From positions 1-64,000 of the forward strand of contig CAZYIE010000002.1 in assembly GCA_964646755.1 (NCBI GenBank): 64,000 nt of DNA, given 5' to 3'. The notes beneath the pieces are model-generated. The model ran no database searches. It saw nothing but the letters and a program-made list of their open reading frames with translations, and had not been told where the DNA came from. Positions 52,629 to 62,026 of this stretch are shown in pieces; within the stretch, counting starts at the first letter, position 1, and every line of letters begins with the position of its first letter. This stretch comes from MVRV01 sp964646755 (GTDB taxonomy: Bacteria > Desulfobacterota > Syntrophia > Syntrophales > Smithellaceae). The position numbers and the translations under genes were made by a program.

Positions 52629-54956
52629 ATGGAACTACCGCTGTTTCTTAAAGGCATTGAAATCCTGTCCGATCTGTCCGACAAAGACCTTACCCTCATT
52701 GCAGAAAACGCCCAGATGATGGATTTACCGGATGGCAGCGTAATTATCAAACGGGGAGAACCAGGCCGTTTCCTGTGGGTGGTTTATGACGGCGAAGTGG
52801 AAGTGCTGCTGACGGAGGATGATGGCAGCCGGCGGACTGTTGCAACATTAGAACGAGAGCAAATCTTCGGCGAAATGGCTCTGTTAACCGGAGAACCGGC
52901 GGTTCTGGACGTCATCGCTTCCCATGCCGCTAAAATTATCAGAATTCCGCGTGAAATATTTTCCCGGATCATTGCGGAAAATCCCAAAACGCTCGGCAAG
53001 TTCACCCGCCTGGTGACTAAAAGGCTGATGCGCAATGAACGCGATGATGCCCGGGAACGCCTGAAAAATGTGCATAAGGAAAATGAAGACCCTTACGATT
53101 TGAACTTTACTTCCGTACATGAGCCGATGAAGATACTTACGGTAAATTGCGGCAGTTCATCTTTGAAATACACTTTGTTTGATACAACCCAAAAGGCGCC
53201 GGTGCTTGAAGGGCTTATCGAAAAGATTGGTTCCGGTGATGCCTCCCACGTTATCAAAACACCGGACGCTAAAAAAGAGCATCCCGTCAAAGAAATCATG
53301 GCTATTGAAAATGCTTTCAAGCTGATGGTTTCCACTATCACAGACATGGCTTATACGGGCATGAGAGACTTAAGCGGAATCAAAGCCGTCGGGCATCGTG
53401 TTGTCCATGGCGGCGTGCAGTTTCCCAGTTCTATTATGGTCAATGCTGAAGTGTCTGCGGCGATTAAGGATCTGGTGCCCCTGGCGCCTCTGCACAATCC
53501 TTATAATCTGGAAGGGATCACTCTGATGCAGAATCTCTGTCCTGCCGCCTCTCAAGTTGCCGTTTTCGATACCTCCTTCCATGTGGGCATGCCCGAAAAT
53601 GCATATACCTACGCGCTGCCTCACACTGTGTGTGAGGAAGAACAAATTCGACGCTACGGTTTTCACGGAACCAATCACAAATTTGTTGCCCTCAGTGCAG
53701 CAACGTTCATGAAACGTCCGCTGGGTGAGTTAAAAATAATTTCCTGCCATTTGGGCAGCGGCGCTTCTGTTTGTGCCATTGATCATGGACAGAGTGTCGA
53801 TACGAGCATGGGAATGACTCCACTGGAAGGTCTGGTCATGGGCACTCGTGCCGGTGATCTTGATCCCGGAATAATCCTGCATTTATTGCGGCATCGTGGA
53901 ATGAATGCCGATGAAATTGATCAGATGCTCAACAAGGAAAGCGGCCTGATCGGAATTTCCGGCAAAAGCAATGACATGCGAAAAATTATCACAGAGGCGG
54001 AAGCGGGAGATGTTAGATGTAAAAATGCTATCAGCGCTTTCTGTTACAGGGTCAAAAAATATGTCGGAGCGTATTTGGCAGTGTTAGGCGGCCTGGACAT
54101 AATGATCTTCACGGGCGGCATTGGAGAAAATTCCGCCGAAATACGCGCCCGCATCTGCCAGGGCATGGAAACGTTCGGTTTTTTTGTTTACGATGACATT
54201 AACAGAGAGATGCGCGCCCAGCGCGGCCAGATTACCGATATTTCCGAGCCAGGCTCCAAAATAAGAATTCTCGTTATTCCGGCGGACGAAGAAAAAATGA
54301 TTGCCCGGGAAACCATTCATGCCCTGGGCCGGTTAAGGACTGAAAAAGATTTTCATAAACTCAGCTCGCTGCCTATTCACTTATCAACCTCGGCTCATCA
54401 TGTCCACCTCAGCCAGGAACATTTTGAAATTCTTTTCGGCGCAGGAAGGACGATGACGCCCCGCTCCGATCTGAGCCAGCCCGGCCAGTTTGCAGCCGTC
54501 GAAACGGTTAATCTTGTCGGCCCGAAAGGCAGAATCGAACATGTCCGGATACTTGGCCCCGCCCGCAAAGAATCGCAAGTGGAGATATCCCGCACAGAAC
54601 AGTTCAAACTGGGGATTGAGGCTCCGGTCCGAGATTCCGGTGATATTGAAGGAACGCCGGGAGTTACCATTGAGGGAGAAATGGGCACGGTTAAATTGAA
54701 CAGAGGTGTAATCAGCGCAAAACGCCACATTCATATGTCTCCGGAAGAGGCCCTTAGTCTCGGATTGCGGGATAAAGATGTGGTCACGGTTAGAATCAAA
54801 GGTGTCAGAGAACTGATTTTTGGTGATGTTTTAGTTCGCGTGCATCCCGATTTCCGGATGGACATGCACCTGGATACTGATGAAGCTAATGCCGCTCATA
54901 TTTCTGCCGGAACTGTAGGGTATATAGAGGCCATCCAGCACCGGAAATATGTGTAA
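52629..54956 (+). CDS. Fusion of cyclic-nucleotide-type domain, acetate kinase and PduL phosphotransacylase
   Basis: 775 residues in three parts. Residues 5-140: cNMP/CAP-like beta-barrel (LPDGSVIIKRGEPG, EQIFGEMALLTGEPAVLDVI). The Glu of the phosphate-binding cassette is there, but the Arg that normally follows (GEPRS-type) is replaced (GEPAVLD). Residues 167-570: full acetate/propionate kinase with NCGSSSLKYTLFD, HRVVHGG, FDTSFH, YGFHGTNH, GTRAGDLDPG and FTGGIGENS, all catalytic residues kept. Residues 580-772: full PduL phosphotransacylase with both zinc motifs (HHVHLS, RHIHMS). Together: acetyl-CoA + Pi to acetyl-phosphate, then acetate + ATP. Strong GGGAGGT before the ATG. Confidence 0.93.
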   Translation: MELPLFLKGIEILSDLSDKDLTLIAENAQMMDLPDGSVIIKRGEPGRFLWVVYDGEVEVLLTEDDGSRRTVATLEREQIFGEMALLTGEPAVLDVIASHAAKIIRIPREIFSRIIAENPKTLGKFTRLVTKRLMRNERDDARERLKNVHKENEDPYDLNFTSVHEPMKILTVNCGSSSLKYTLFDTTQKAPVLEGLIEKIGSGDASHVIKTPDAKKEHPVKEIMAIENAFKLMVSTITDMAYTGMRDLSGIKAVGHRVVHGGVQFPSSIMVNAEVSAAIKDLVPLAPLHNPYNLEGITLMQNLCPAASQVAVFDTSFHVGMPENAYTYALPHTVCEEEQIRRYGFHGTNHKFVALSAATFMKRPLGELKIISCHLGSGASVCAIDHGQSVDTSMGMTPLEGLVMGTRAGDLDPGIILHLLRHRGMNADEIDQMLNKESGLIGISGKSNDMRKIITEAEAGDVRCKNAISAFCYRVKKYVGAYLAVLGGLDIMIFTGGIGENSAEIRARICQGMETFGFFVYDDINREMRAQRGQITDISEPGSKIRILVIPADEEKMIARETIHALGRLRTEKDFHKLSSLPIHLSTSAHHVHLSQEHFEILFGAGRTMTPRSDLSQPGQFAAVETVNLVGPKGRIEHVRILGPARKESQVEISRTEQFKLGIEAPVRDSGDIEGTPGVTIEGEMGTVKLNRGVISAKRHIHMSPEEALSLGLRDKDVVTVRIKGVRELIFGDVLVRVHPDFRMDMHLDTDEANAAHISAGTVGYIEAIQHRKYV

Positions 54957-54975
54957 ATTAACGCCAAGGCATGGC

Positions 54976-56067
54976 TTAAATTTCACTTTTCGTGGAGGAG
55001 ATTATGGCCTTATTCAATTTTAATACATTTTCATATGGAACTGCTGCCCCCTCCCTGCTTATCATCGTTATTGCTTCAGCCGGACATGTGCTGATACACA
55101 GACCACAACCGATGCAGGCTTTCTTATCTAAGATAGCCTTCTCATCTTGCATAAACAGGGCATCCATCGGGCAGCGTTCTATACAGACTCCGCATCCTAT
55201 GCACTCATCGGCATTCACCTGGGTAATAAAACTGGATCTGGCTGCGCGTCCATAATCAGCAAACCTCTTGAAGGACTGGAGCGTTTCGCAATGACAAATA
55301 CAGCAATTACAGATGAAATCAATATTCTTCCCAGTATTGCTGACAACATGGACCAGACCGGCGTCTTCAGCACGCTTCAGAATTTCACGGACCTCTTCTT
55401 TGGAGACTGCCTTTCCCATCCCGTATTCTATCATGTACTGAGCTCCCGGACCGACGGCCAGACACACATCCTTTGGCTTTGAACAGGTGTCGCCCATAAG
55501 TTCATGAGCATGACGGCAGTGGCAAACCGTCTGCGCAAAATTATCTGTTTTGTCAATGTATTCCAATAATCTGTCGTATGGTTGTACGGTTGATTGTCCC
55601 TCGATGTTCTGCTCAATGGGAATAACCCTGGCAAACGGAACGGTCGGTATGCGGTCGTCTTTTTCTTTTTCCAGTTCCTTCAGAATATCAAGGTATGCGT
55701 AAGTTAATTTCGCTATTTGTCGGGCCCGTTCATTCACCTCTCCTTTGACCATTTGATTTTCCAGAATACCCGGAATCATCGGCAGGAGAACATACATTCT
55801 TTTTCCCCACAACTTTAGAGAGGCGATGATGCCCTTTTGTGCCATTGCCTCCAAACCATTTTTTGCTGATTCGACGCTCGAATTTATCAGACCAGCCATA
55901 TCTTCTGCTGTCACCGGAACATCAGACATCCGGACCGCCAGTTCAGCGTCGTCGTCACTGAAGATCAGATCCAATAAGTCATAGAGAACCTGTGAGTTTA
56001 TAACCGGGAAAGCGCCCCCTCGACGCGCTAGTGTGGCCGTTAACTGATCGTAAAGCAAACGATTCAT
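54976..56067 (-). CDS. Cys-rich 4Fe-4S protein with winged-helix-like N-terminus, copy A
   Basis: 363 residues. The first 130 look like a winged-helix domain (AEDMAGLINSSVESAKNGLE, GIIASLKLWGKRMYVLLP). Residues about 190-280 form an unusual Cys-rich domain: VCHCRHAHELMGDTC, a Cys in DVCLAV, and FICNCCICHCE. Then two ferredoxin clusters, CIGCGVCIERCP and CIGCGLCISTCP. It resembles the plus-strand neighbour throughout, so the two are divergent paralogues. A GAGGAAG site precedes ATG 56067. Role: a redox-linked regulator or electron carrier; not known. Confidence 0.82.
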   Translation of the reverse strand: MNRLLYDQLTATLARRGGAFPVINSQVLYDLLDLIFSDDDAELAVRMSDVPVTAEDMAGLINSSVESAKNGLEAMAQKGIIASLKLWGKRMYVLLPMIPGILENQMVKGEVNERARQIAKLTYAYLDILKELEKEKDDRIPTVPFARVIPIEQNIEGQSTVQPYDRLLEYIDKTDNFAQTVCHCRHAHELMGDTCSKPKDVCLAVGPGAQYMIEYGMGKAVSKEEVREILKRAEDAGLVHVVSNTGKNIDFICNCCICHCETLQSFKRFADYGRAARSSFITQVNADECIGCGVCIERCPMDALFMQDEKAILDKKACIGCGLCISTCPAEAITMISREGAAVPYENVLKLNKAIISSTKSEI

Positions 56068-56507
56068 GATCTTCCTCTTTATGCCGGCGAAATAGTATTT
56101 AACTTGAAATGTATAGCTATTTAAATCAATTCTTTCTCTTCTGACGGGCAAAGTTTCCCATCTCAGATGACCTTTCGTGTAACATGTAGCACATTTAGCG
56201 TTAGAGTTCAGCCAAATATTATTCCCAGTTACAATATTGTATGCATTGAAAAAAATAAGAAAAACAACAGCACCAGAAACTCAACAAAATAATTCGATTG
56301 CTGACAAAGAAGAATAATAAGTTGACATTTGCATTGCTGTTCCATTAGATAAATTTAATTGGATTCACAATCATGATGCTTTTTTACGCCGGGTATTTAT
56401 ATAGAAAACGTGAGGACGTGCTACCATCCAGACAATCGAGTTGTGTGATCATTGATGGTAATGGTGTTGTATTTTCATGAAGTAGACGCAGCAACAAAGG
56501 AGAAAAC
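56068..56507. other. 440-base divergent intergenic region
   Basis: It separates the two paralogous 4Fe-4S genes and should hold both promoters and any shared operator. One promoter (plus strand) is listed; none was clear on the minus strand. The long leader after that promoter (about 150 bases) shows no obvious riboswitch. Confidence 0.45.
56322..56351 (+). promoter_or_regulatory. Promoter of 4Fe-4S protein copy B
   Basis: TTGACA at 56322-56327, an 18-base spacer and TAGATA at 56346-56351. It would give a leader of about 150 bases before the ATG at 56508. Confidence 0.5.
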
Positions 56508-57611
56508 ATGACAGATAACTATGTAAAAATGATGGAGCGAATGAATAAGAATGAGGTCGAGCATTTGATTACAAACGCCGGGCTGAATTTTTTAAAGGAG
56601 CTTTTCAATGAAGAACAGGCTGCCTTGATCGGTGATTTTCCCTTAGGTGCCCATACGTCAAAAGAATTATCGGCACTGCTTGGCAGGGATGAGGTGGCAT
56701 TGGATAAAATGTTGAAGGAAATGGCGAATAAGGGGTTACTGTTCAAAGCAGGCAGAAACAATGGAGATACGGAATATTCCGTTCTTCCCTTTGAGCCTGG
56801 TCTTATGGAGATGCAATTACTCAAAGGCAGAGATGATGAACAGCAGAGAAAAATGCTTAAATTGATGGGCGCAATGCATGCGGAAGAAACCGCCATCTTC
56901 ACGAAATTACTAAAACAACCAGACATAGACAAAGAAAAGTTTTCCAAGCAGCTCGGTCGAATTATCGGCATAGAAGAAGTAGTTGACTCATCCGATAGCC
57001 AAGTTGTGTCCTGGGAAAAGCTGAGCAACATCATTGAAAATGCAACGTCATATGCAGCAGGTGAATGCGGCTGCAAGCACGCCCAGAAGCTCCTCGGGAA
57101 CCCCTGCAAGTCGGGAGCGCCCTCCAAGTGTTGTGTATGGTTTAACAAGACTGCCGACTATCTGGCGGAAGGGGGCTATGTAACACGCCTGACCAAAGAA
57201 GAGGTTTATGCCCTTTTTAAGACATGCGAAGAAGCCGGATTGATCCATTTCACAAGCAATTTGGCCAACACGGACACTGTTGTAGTCTGCAATTGCTGTA
57301 AATGTTGCTGTTCTATGTTGGGAAAAGATAGGCGTGTTCGTAAGGCGGGAATAGATTATGGCATTACGGCATCGACGAATTTTCGCGCACATGTCGATGA
57401 AGAAACTTGTGTCGGCTGCGGAATTTGTGTGGATTTTTGCCAGGCAAAGGCTCTGCAACTTGTCGATGATAAACTGACGGTAGATTCGAGATACTGTCTG
57501 GGATGTGGAGTATGTGTAAAAAAATGCCCCACAGGAAGCATTTCCCTGGTTCGGATCTCGAATAATACCGGACGAATCCCCGAAATACGGGTCGTTGGCG
57601 CAGGCGTTTAG
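56508..57611 (+). CDS. Cys-rich 4Fe-4S protein with winged-helix-like N-terminus, copy B
   Basis: 367 residues with the same plan as copy A: N-terminal helical/winged part (HTSKELSALLGRDEVALDKM, LKEMANKGLLFKAGRNNGDT), the Cys-rich middle (GECGCKHAQKLLGNPCKSG, SKCCVW, VVCNCCKCCC), then CVGCGICVDFC and CLGCGVCVKKCP. In the first cluster the last Cys is followed by Gln, not Pro. AAAGGAG precedes the ATG. Overall similarity to copy A is clear in the second half, low in the first. Function unknown; redox sensing plus gene control is one option. Confidence 0.82.
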   Translation: MTDNYVKMMERMNKNEVEHLITNAGLNFLKELFNEEQAALIGDFPLGAHTSKELSALLGRDEVALDKMLKEMANKGLLFKAGRNNGDTEYSVLPFEPGLMEMQLLKGRDDEQQRKMLKLMGAMHAEETAIFTKLLKQPDIDKEKFSKQLGRIIGIEEVVDSSDSQVVSWEKLSNIIENATSYAAGECGCKHAQKLLGNPCKSGAPSKCCVWFNKTADYLAEGGYVTRLTKEEVYALFKTCEEAGLIHFTSNLANTDTVVVCNCCKCCCSMLGKDRRVRKAGIDYGITASTNFRAHVDEETCVGCGICVDFCQAKALQLVDDKLTVDSRYCLGCGVCVKKCPTGSISLVRISNNTGRIPEIRVVGAGV

Positions 57612-57655
57612 ATGTGAATTGCGCTTATTGCCGTAATCTTCTACCCGTTGTTTAT

Positions 57656-58813
57656 CTAAAGCAGGATTTCAATGTCGGTTATCGGATAAGCCATGCAGGG
57701 ATGGATATATCCAAAGGCCCGGTCGGACTTTCTCAGTTTTACGCCGTTCGGTTGATAGACCGATCCCGAAAGCAGCTTGGTCCGGCAAAGACTGCATTCG
57801 CCGGAGCGGCACAAGGCGGGAATTATCACGCCTTCCCTCTCCAGCGATATCATGAGCGGCTCCGAGGCCGGCGCGCTGATCGTCTTTTTTCCTTTTATCG
57901 CAACCTTGAAAACAGCTCCGGCTTTTACGTTTTGGGGCCAACCGGGGTACGCTGCGATATCCTTCGGCGCGCCCATCACTTCGACCCTTATCTTTCTTGC
58001 CGGTATCGACAGTTTTTGCAGCTCAGGCAGACAGAAATTATACATGGCCTCTGGCCCGCAGACATAGAACATCCAGTCCAGGCCTTCGAGTCTTTCCTTT
58101 ATCATACCGGCATTAATAAATCCCCGAAGTCCATTGAAGGACGGGGACGGTTCGGATATGACCAAATCCCAGGTGAAGTTCTTGTGGACCGCGGCGATCC
58201 TGTCCAGTTCGTCTCTGTAGATTACATCGCCCTCAGCCCTGCTTCCGTAAAACAGATGCAGCCTGCGTCCCATGTTTTTATCGGCATGCTCTCTTATTAT
58301 GCTCATAAAAGGGGTTATGCCGCTGCCACCGGCGATGAATGCCAGTTTGTCGCCGTGAAAATGCGGATTGTAATGGAAATTACCGGACGGTGATGAAGTA
58401 CTGAGTTTATCGCCGGGCTTCAACTCGTCGAGCAGATAATTAGAGACAAATCCATCTTCTATCCGTCGGACAGTGATTTCAAAATAGCCTGTCTGAGTAG
58501 GCGATGATGCTAGACTGTAGGGCCTGCTTGTTCTGACCCCGCTTGTCTCCACAAAGAGATTAATGTACTGCCCCGCCTGAAACGGCGGCAAAAAACCCTC
58601 TGCGCTGACAAGCTTAATGGATTTTGCGGTTGCAGTCTCCTCGGTAACTTCCGCTACTGTCAGATTCAGCCCCTGCGGGTGAAGGGAATCGATGATGCTT
58701 TTAATTTCACCTCTTTTTGCCGAATAGTCAAAACCGTATTTTTCCAGAATGGCGTTTTCTCTGATTATTTCATCATATCCGGAGATTTTCCGGAGAATAT
58801 CTTTTTTAGCCAT
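57656..58813 (-). CDS. FAD/NAD(P) oxidoreductase with C-terminal 2Fe-2S ferredoxin
   Basis: 385 residues. FAD-binding barrel with SRPYSLASSP, NAD-binding domain with AGGSGITPFMSI and FYVCGPEAM, then a plant-type 2Fe-2S domain with CRSGECSLC and a distant HPC as ligands. This is the class I phenol-hydroxylase-type reductase plan. The first 45 residues are an extra N-terminal stretch. It begins 12 bases after the CrtI-like gene, so it probably supplies or removes electrons for that flavoprotein. Confidence 0.9.
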   Translation of the reverse strand: MAKKDILRKISGYDEIIRENAILEKYGFDYSAKRGEIKSIIDSLHPQGLNLTVAEVTEETATAKSIKLVSAEGFLPPFQAGQYINLFVETSGVRTSRPYSLASSPTQTGYFEITVRRIEDGFVSNYLLDELKPGDKLSTSSPSGNFHYNPHFHGDKLAFIAGGSGITPFMSIIREHADKNMGRRLHLFYGSRAEGDVIYRDELDRIAAVHKNFTWDLVISEPSPSFNGLRGFINAGMIKERLEGLDWMFYVCGPEAMYNFCLPELQKLSIPARKIRVEVMGAPKDIAAYPGWPQNVKAGAVFKVAIKGKKTISAPASEPLMISLEREGVIIPALCRSGECSLCRTKLLSGSVYQPNGVKLRKSDRAFGYIHPCMAYPITDIEILL

Positions 58814-58825
58814 ATTTCCCCTCCC

Positions 58826-60319
58826 CTACTGCTTTTTAAGAAGTCGTGAAATTTGTCTGGCTGCCGAAGCACCCGATTGAAGAGTGGGCTGAAAACCGCC
58901 GGAGCCATTCCATGCGCCGGTGAAATGCAAGCCCTGAATAGCTGACTTTGATTGAACAAACATGCTCGTCTCTCTTGTGAAGTGTTCCGATCCGTAGATA
59001 GAACCACCCGGATGTCCGAGATAGCGCATATGCGTAAGCGGCGTTGCGGGCTCAACCTCCTCCATATGTTTCCTGATGTCAGGAAAAACTTTTTCGGCGA
59101 GGTCGATCAAGTTCTCGGCAAAACGGCATTTTGCGTCGTAATATTCGGCCTGCGGAATTCTCATCCACGGCTGCATATACTGAAGAGTAACGAGAGAGGC
59201 CTGACATGCACCCTGAGGTGAAAAGTCCGGATCGTCAACGTCATAGCACGTCAGGAGAGAAAACTCAGCCCCGTCCAGCGTATTCATCTTTTTATAGGCA
59301 TAATCAGCATCCGTGGTTGAACAGATGAAGTTGGTAGCTTTATCTATTCCCATGTCAGCCGGATTACAATCAAAACCCATGTATACAGTGAAAGCCGAGA
59401 GGCCCACCGTCCTTGCATTGAGCGTTTTGAGTTCATCCGCCGGGCAGTTTTCTGCGCCGATCATATCGATTAATGTTGGTATCGGGCCGGCGTTGGAAAC
59501 CACAAATTTTGTCGATATCTCATCTCCGTTTTCAGTAATAACGGATTGAATTTTGCCGTTTGCGACATTGATCTTCTTTGCCGGGCAGTTGAATCGAACA
59601 TCTCCGCCGTAATTGATGAAGGCGTCGCAAAGCGCATTGGACATCGCTTGTGAACCTCCCTTTATATGCCAGGGTTTGAATTCGAGATACGCCCAGAGTG
59701 TCATGGCGAATTCCATGAAGCTGAGCTTGCTCGGCGGCAGCCCGGCATAACTCCAGTAGATGGATACGGCGTTCTGCAAGCTTCGGTTCTTCAGGTATTC
59801 GTCAAGAATGCCTTGAGTGTCTTTCAGCGCCAGCTGGAAAAATAGAGGATATTTTTCAGGGCTTGTTTCCGGGTCGTTCATGAACAGTACGTTCACTGCT
59901 TCCATGCAGAATGCATAGAGAAGGTCAAAGAACTTTTTGATCCCTTCCTTTTCTGACGGAAATTTTTCCATCAGCGCTTCCTGGGCCGCCACCCTTTCGG
60001 CCTTCAGGTTGATATCCATTTCCCCGGGGACGACAATACGGTAAAGGTTTTTCTGCTGGATGAACTCAATCTTGTCGACAACACCCAGTTCGTTCAAGAC
60101 TCCCCGCAAAGGCCCCGGGAATTCGGGAAATCCCAGGCCGCTTAACTGGTGAAGGGCAACCTCAAATTCAAATCTGCCTCGAATAAAGCTTGTGGCGCAT
60201 CCGCCCGGAACATTGTGTCTTTCCAGCAGCAGGGTTTTATGTCCATTTTTAGCAAGCCCGGCGGCGGCTGTAAGCCCGCCGTTGCCTGCACCTATTACAA
60301 TCACGTCATAATCAGGCAT
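58826..60319 (-). CDS. CrtI/CrtISO-like FAD oxidoreductase
   Basis: 497 residues. Dinucleotide motif VIVIGAGNGGLTAAAGLAKN at the start, GGCATSF next, and the C-terminal FAD-binding GLHFTGAWNGSGGFQPTLQS, all typical of phytoene desaturases, carotene isomerases and retinol saturase. There are no carotenoid synthesis genes nearby, so the substrate is open; saturation or desaturation of an isoprenoid or other polyene is possible. Co-transcribed with the reductase that follows. Confidence 0.87.
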   Translation of the reverse strand: MPDYDVIVIGAGNGGLTAAAGLAKNGHKTLLLERHNVPGGCATSFIRGRFEFEVALHQLSGLGFPEFPGPLRGVLNELGVVDKIEFIQQKNLYRIVVPGEMDINLKAERVAAQEALMEKFPSEKEGIKKFFDLLYAFCMEAVNVLFMNDPETSPEKYPLFFQLALKDTQGILDEYLKNRSLQNAVSIYWSYAGLPPSKLSFMEFAMTLWAYLEFKPWHIKGGSQAMSNALCDAFINYGGDVRFNCPAKKINVANGKIQSVITENGDEISTKFVVSNAGPIPTLIDMIGAENCPADELKTLNARTVGLSAFTVYMGFDCNPADMGIDKATNFICSTTDADYAYKKMNTLDGAEFSLLTCYDVDDPDFSPQGACQASLVTLQYMQPWMRIPQAEYYDAKCRFAENLIDLAEKVFPDIRKHMEEVEPATPLTHMRYLGHPGGSIYGSEHFTRETSMFVQSKSAIQGLHFTGAWNGSGGFQPTLQSGASAARQISRLLKKQ

Positions 60320-60669
60320 GAATGATCCCCTCCTTGAAAAAATTGGTTAAAGGTATAGCAATAGGACAATACTGTTAAGCCGCTTCTCTTTTTTGTATTT
60401 TCCTCGAAGCCCTTACCTCGTTTTTTGATAAGAATTTATTTCCCGCGAGGAATTATGGTAATATTCGCTGTGTATGTCAAGGAAATCCTGACTACAAAAA
60501 AGTCGGGGACCGTGTCGCCTTTTGTCGTCTGGTGTTAATAGTATTTATTTACATTAAAATTATTTTTGCCAGTATTTCATTGACATGAAAGTTCGTTCTT
60601 TCTATATATCCCTCTATAAAAGTATAGGCTGATAAAATGGGGTAGTTTCCCCACATAATGAGAGGTCTT
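60320..60669. other. 350-base divergent intergenic region
   Basis: Between the CrtI-like gene and the MFS transporter. It carries a clear plus-strand promoter (listed). Near the start of the transporter lies GGGG-TAGTTT-CCCC (60638-60651), a small inverted repeat that could fold over the ribosome site. No coding frame. Confidence 0.45.
60580..60608 (+). promoter_or_regulatory. Promoter of the MFS transporter
   Basis: Perfect TTGACA at 60580-60585, exactly 17 bases, TATATA at 60603-60608. This is the best sigma-70-type promoter in the window. Confidence 0.72.
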
Positions 60670-61926
60670 ATGAAAAATTCATTCTCCCCATACTACCGCT
60701 GGTGCGTATTCGCACTTTGTGCCATCATGTACATCCTATCCCAGTTTTGGCGCGTATCTAACGCAGTCATAGCCGGAGACCTGATCCATGACTTGAATCT
60801 TTCATCGGAGAATCTCGGACTGCTGGGTGGCGCTTTTTTCTATAGCTTCGGTTTGGCGCAACTACCTATGGGGCCATTGCTAGACCGCATCGGACCCCGC
60901 GTTGTCATCAGCCTGCTGGCCTGCATCGGGGCGGCAAGTGCAATTGTCTTTGCCCTCTCCAACAATGTTTCCCTGGCGATACTGGCGCGAGCGGGAATCG
61001 GTATTGGCATGGCTGCAATGCTTATGGGATCCTATAAAATATTTTCCACCTGGTTTTTACCCCATGAGTTTGCCACTCTCTCCGGAATCCTGGTTTCCAT
61101 TGGGTATCTGGGGGCCATTGGCGCCACTACCCCGCTGGTCTGGCTGAGTGATACATTTGGTTGGCGCGGCGCCTTCCTTTGCATGGCAGCGATAACTCTG
61201 CTAATGGCTGCCACAATTTATCTGGTAGTGCGAGATCGACCGCCACAAAAGGCTGGAACTTTACCTCATACCCCACCATCTGCGACCGATATTTTCTCCG
61301 GATTGCGCACCGTTTTCGGTAGCGGCCTTTTCTGGAGACTCGCCCCCCTGGCATTCGCCTCTTATGGGGCGCTTATAACCGTTCAGGGCTTGTGGGGTGG
61401 TCCTTACCTGATGCACACCTACGGCCTCAGTAAAGCGGCCTCCAGTACTATTTTGCTGGCTATTCCCATCGGGGTAATTTGCGGCTCACCTTTGTGGGGA
61501 CACTGGTCCGACAGATTGGTGCGACGTAAATTGCCGATTCTGCTGGGACAAGGGGCCATGCTGCTGGTCTTTTCCAGCCTGGCCGTGGACATGCAATTAC
61601 CGCGTTGGGGACTTTTGCTTCAATTCTGGTTATTGGGAGTGACCGGTGCCAGCAGTTTCATTTTGTATGCCCAAGTAAAAGAGACCTTTCCCTTATTCAT
61701 CGTCGGAACCGCTCTTACTGCCCTGAATTTTTTTGTCGTCATGGGTGCAGCCGTGTTCCAGCACATGATGGGGATTATTATGGATAACTGGCAGCCATCA
61801 ATAACGGGAATCTTACCTTTTGCGGCATACCAATGGGGTTTCGGTATCTCTGCCATTCTACTGGCCCTGGCATTGATAATATACATGAGCAGTCGTGATA
61901 CCGGGCCGGAATCAGCTTCCTCATGA
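60670..61926 (+). CDS. Major facilitator superfamily transporter
   Basis: 418 residues, twelve predicted helices. The MFS motif between helices 2 and 3 reads GPLLDRIGPRVVISL, and the matching one in the second half is GHWSDRLVRRKLPILL. The cluster of glycine-rich helices and the absence of a large soluble domain fit an organic-acid or nitrate-type transporter, but the substrate is not clear. ATG 60670 has AGAGGT close upstream; ATG 60658 is also possible. The gene stands alone. Confidence 0.88.
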   Translation: MKNSFSPYYRWCVFALCAIMYILSQFWRVSNAVIAGDLIHDLNLSSENLGLLGGAFFYSFGLAQLPMGPLLDRIGPRVVISLLACIGAASAIVFALSNNVSLAILARAGIGIGMAAMLMGSYKIFSTWFLPHEFATLSGILVSIGYLGAIGATTPLVWLSDTFGWRGAFLCMAAITLLMAATIYLVVRDRPPQKAGTLPHTPPSATDIFSGLRTVFGSGLFWRLAPLAFASYGALITVQGLWGGPYLMHTYGLSKAASSTILLAIPIGVICGSPLWGHWSDRLVRRKLPILLGQGAMLLVFSSLAVDMQLPRWGLLLQFWLLGVTGASSFILYAQVKETFPLFIVGTALTALNFFVVMGAAVFQHMMGIIMDNWQPSITGILPFAAYQWGFGISAILLALALIIYMSSRDTGPESASS

Positions 61927-62026
61927 TTGCGGTGAACATTTTGATTCCCGAGGACGCACAAATCTAAGAACTATACAGCCTCATTATTCGTGGCGGCCAC
62001 AAAACAACAAAAAGGAAAAAGCTATG

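Noticed and set aside
56425..56450. CRP-like TGTGTGATCATT upstream of the copy B 4Fe-4S gene
   Set aside because: Only one half-site fits; the second half lacks TCACA, so cAMP-CRP control is not supported.
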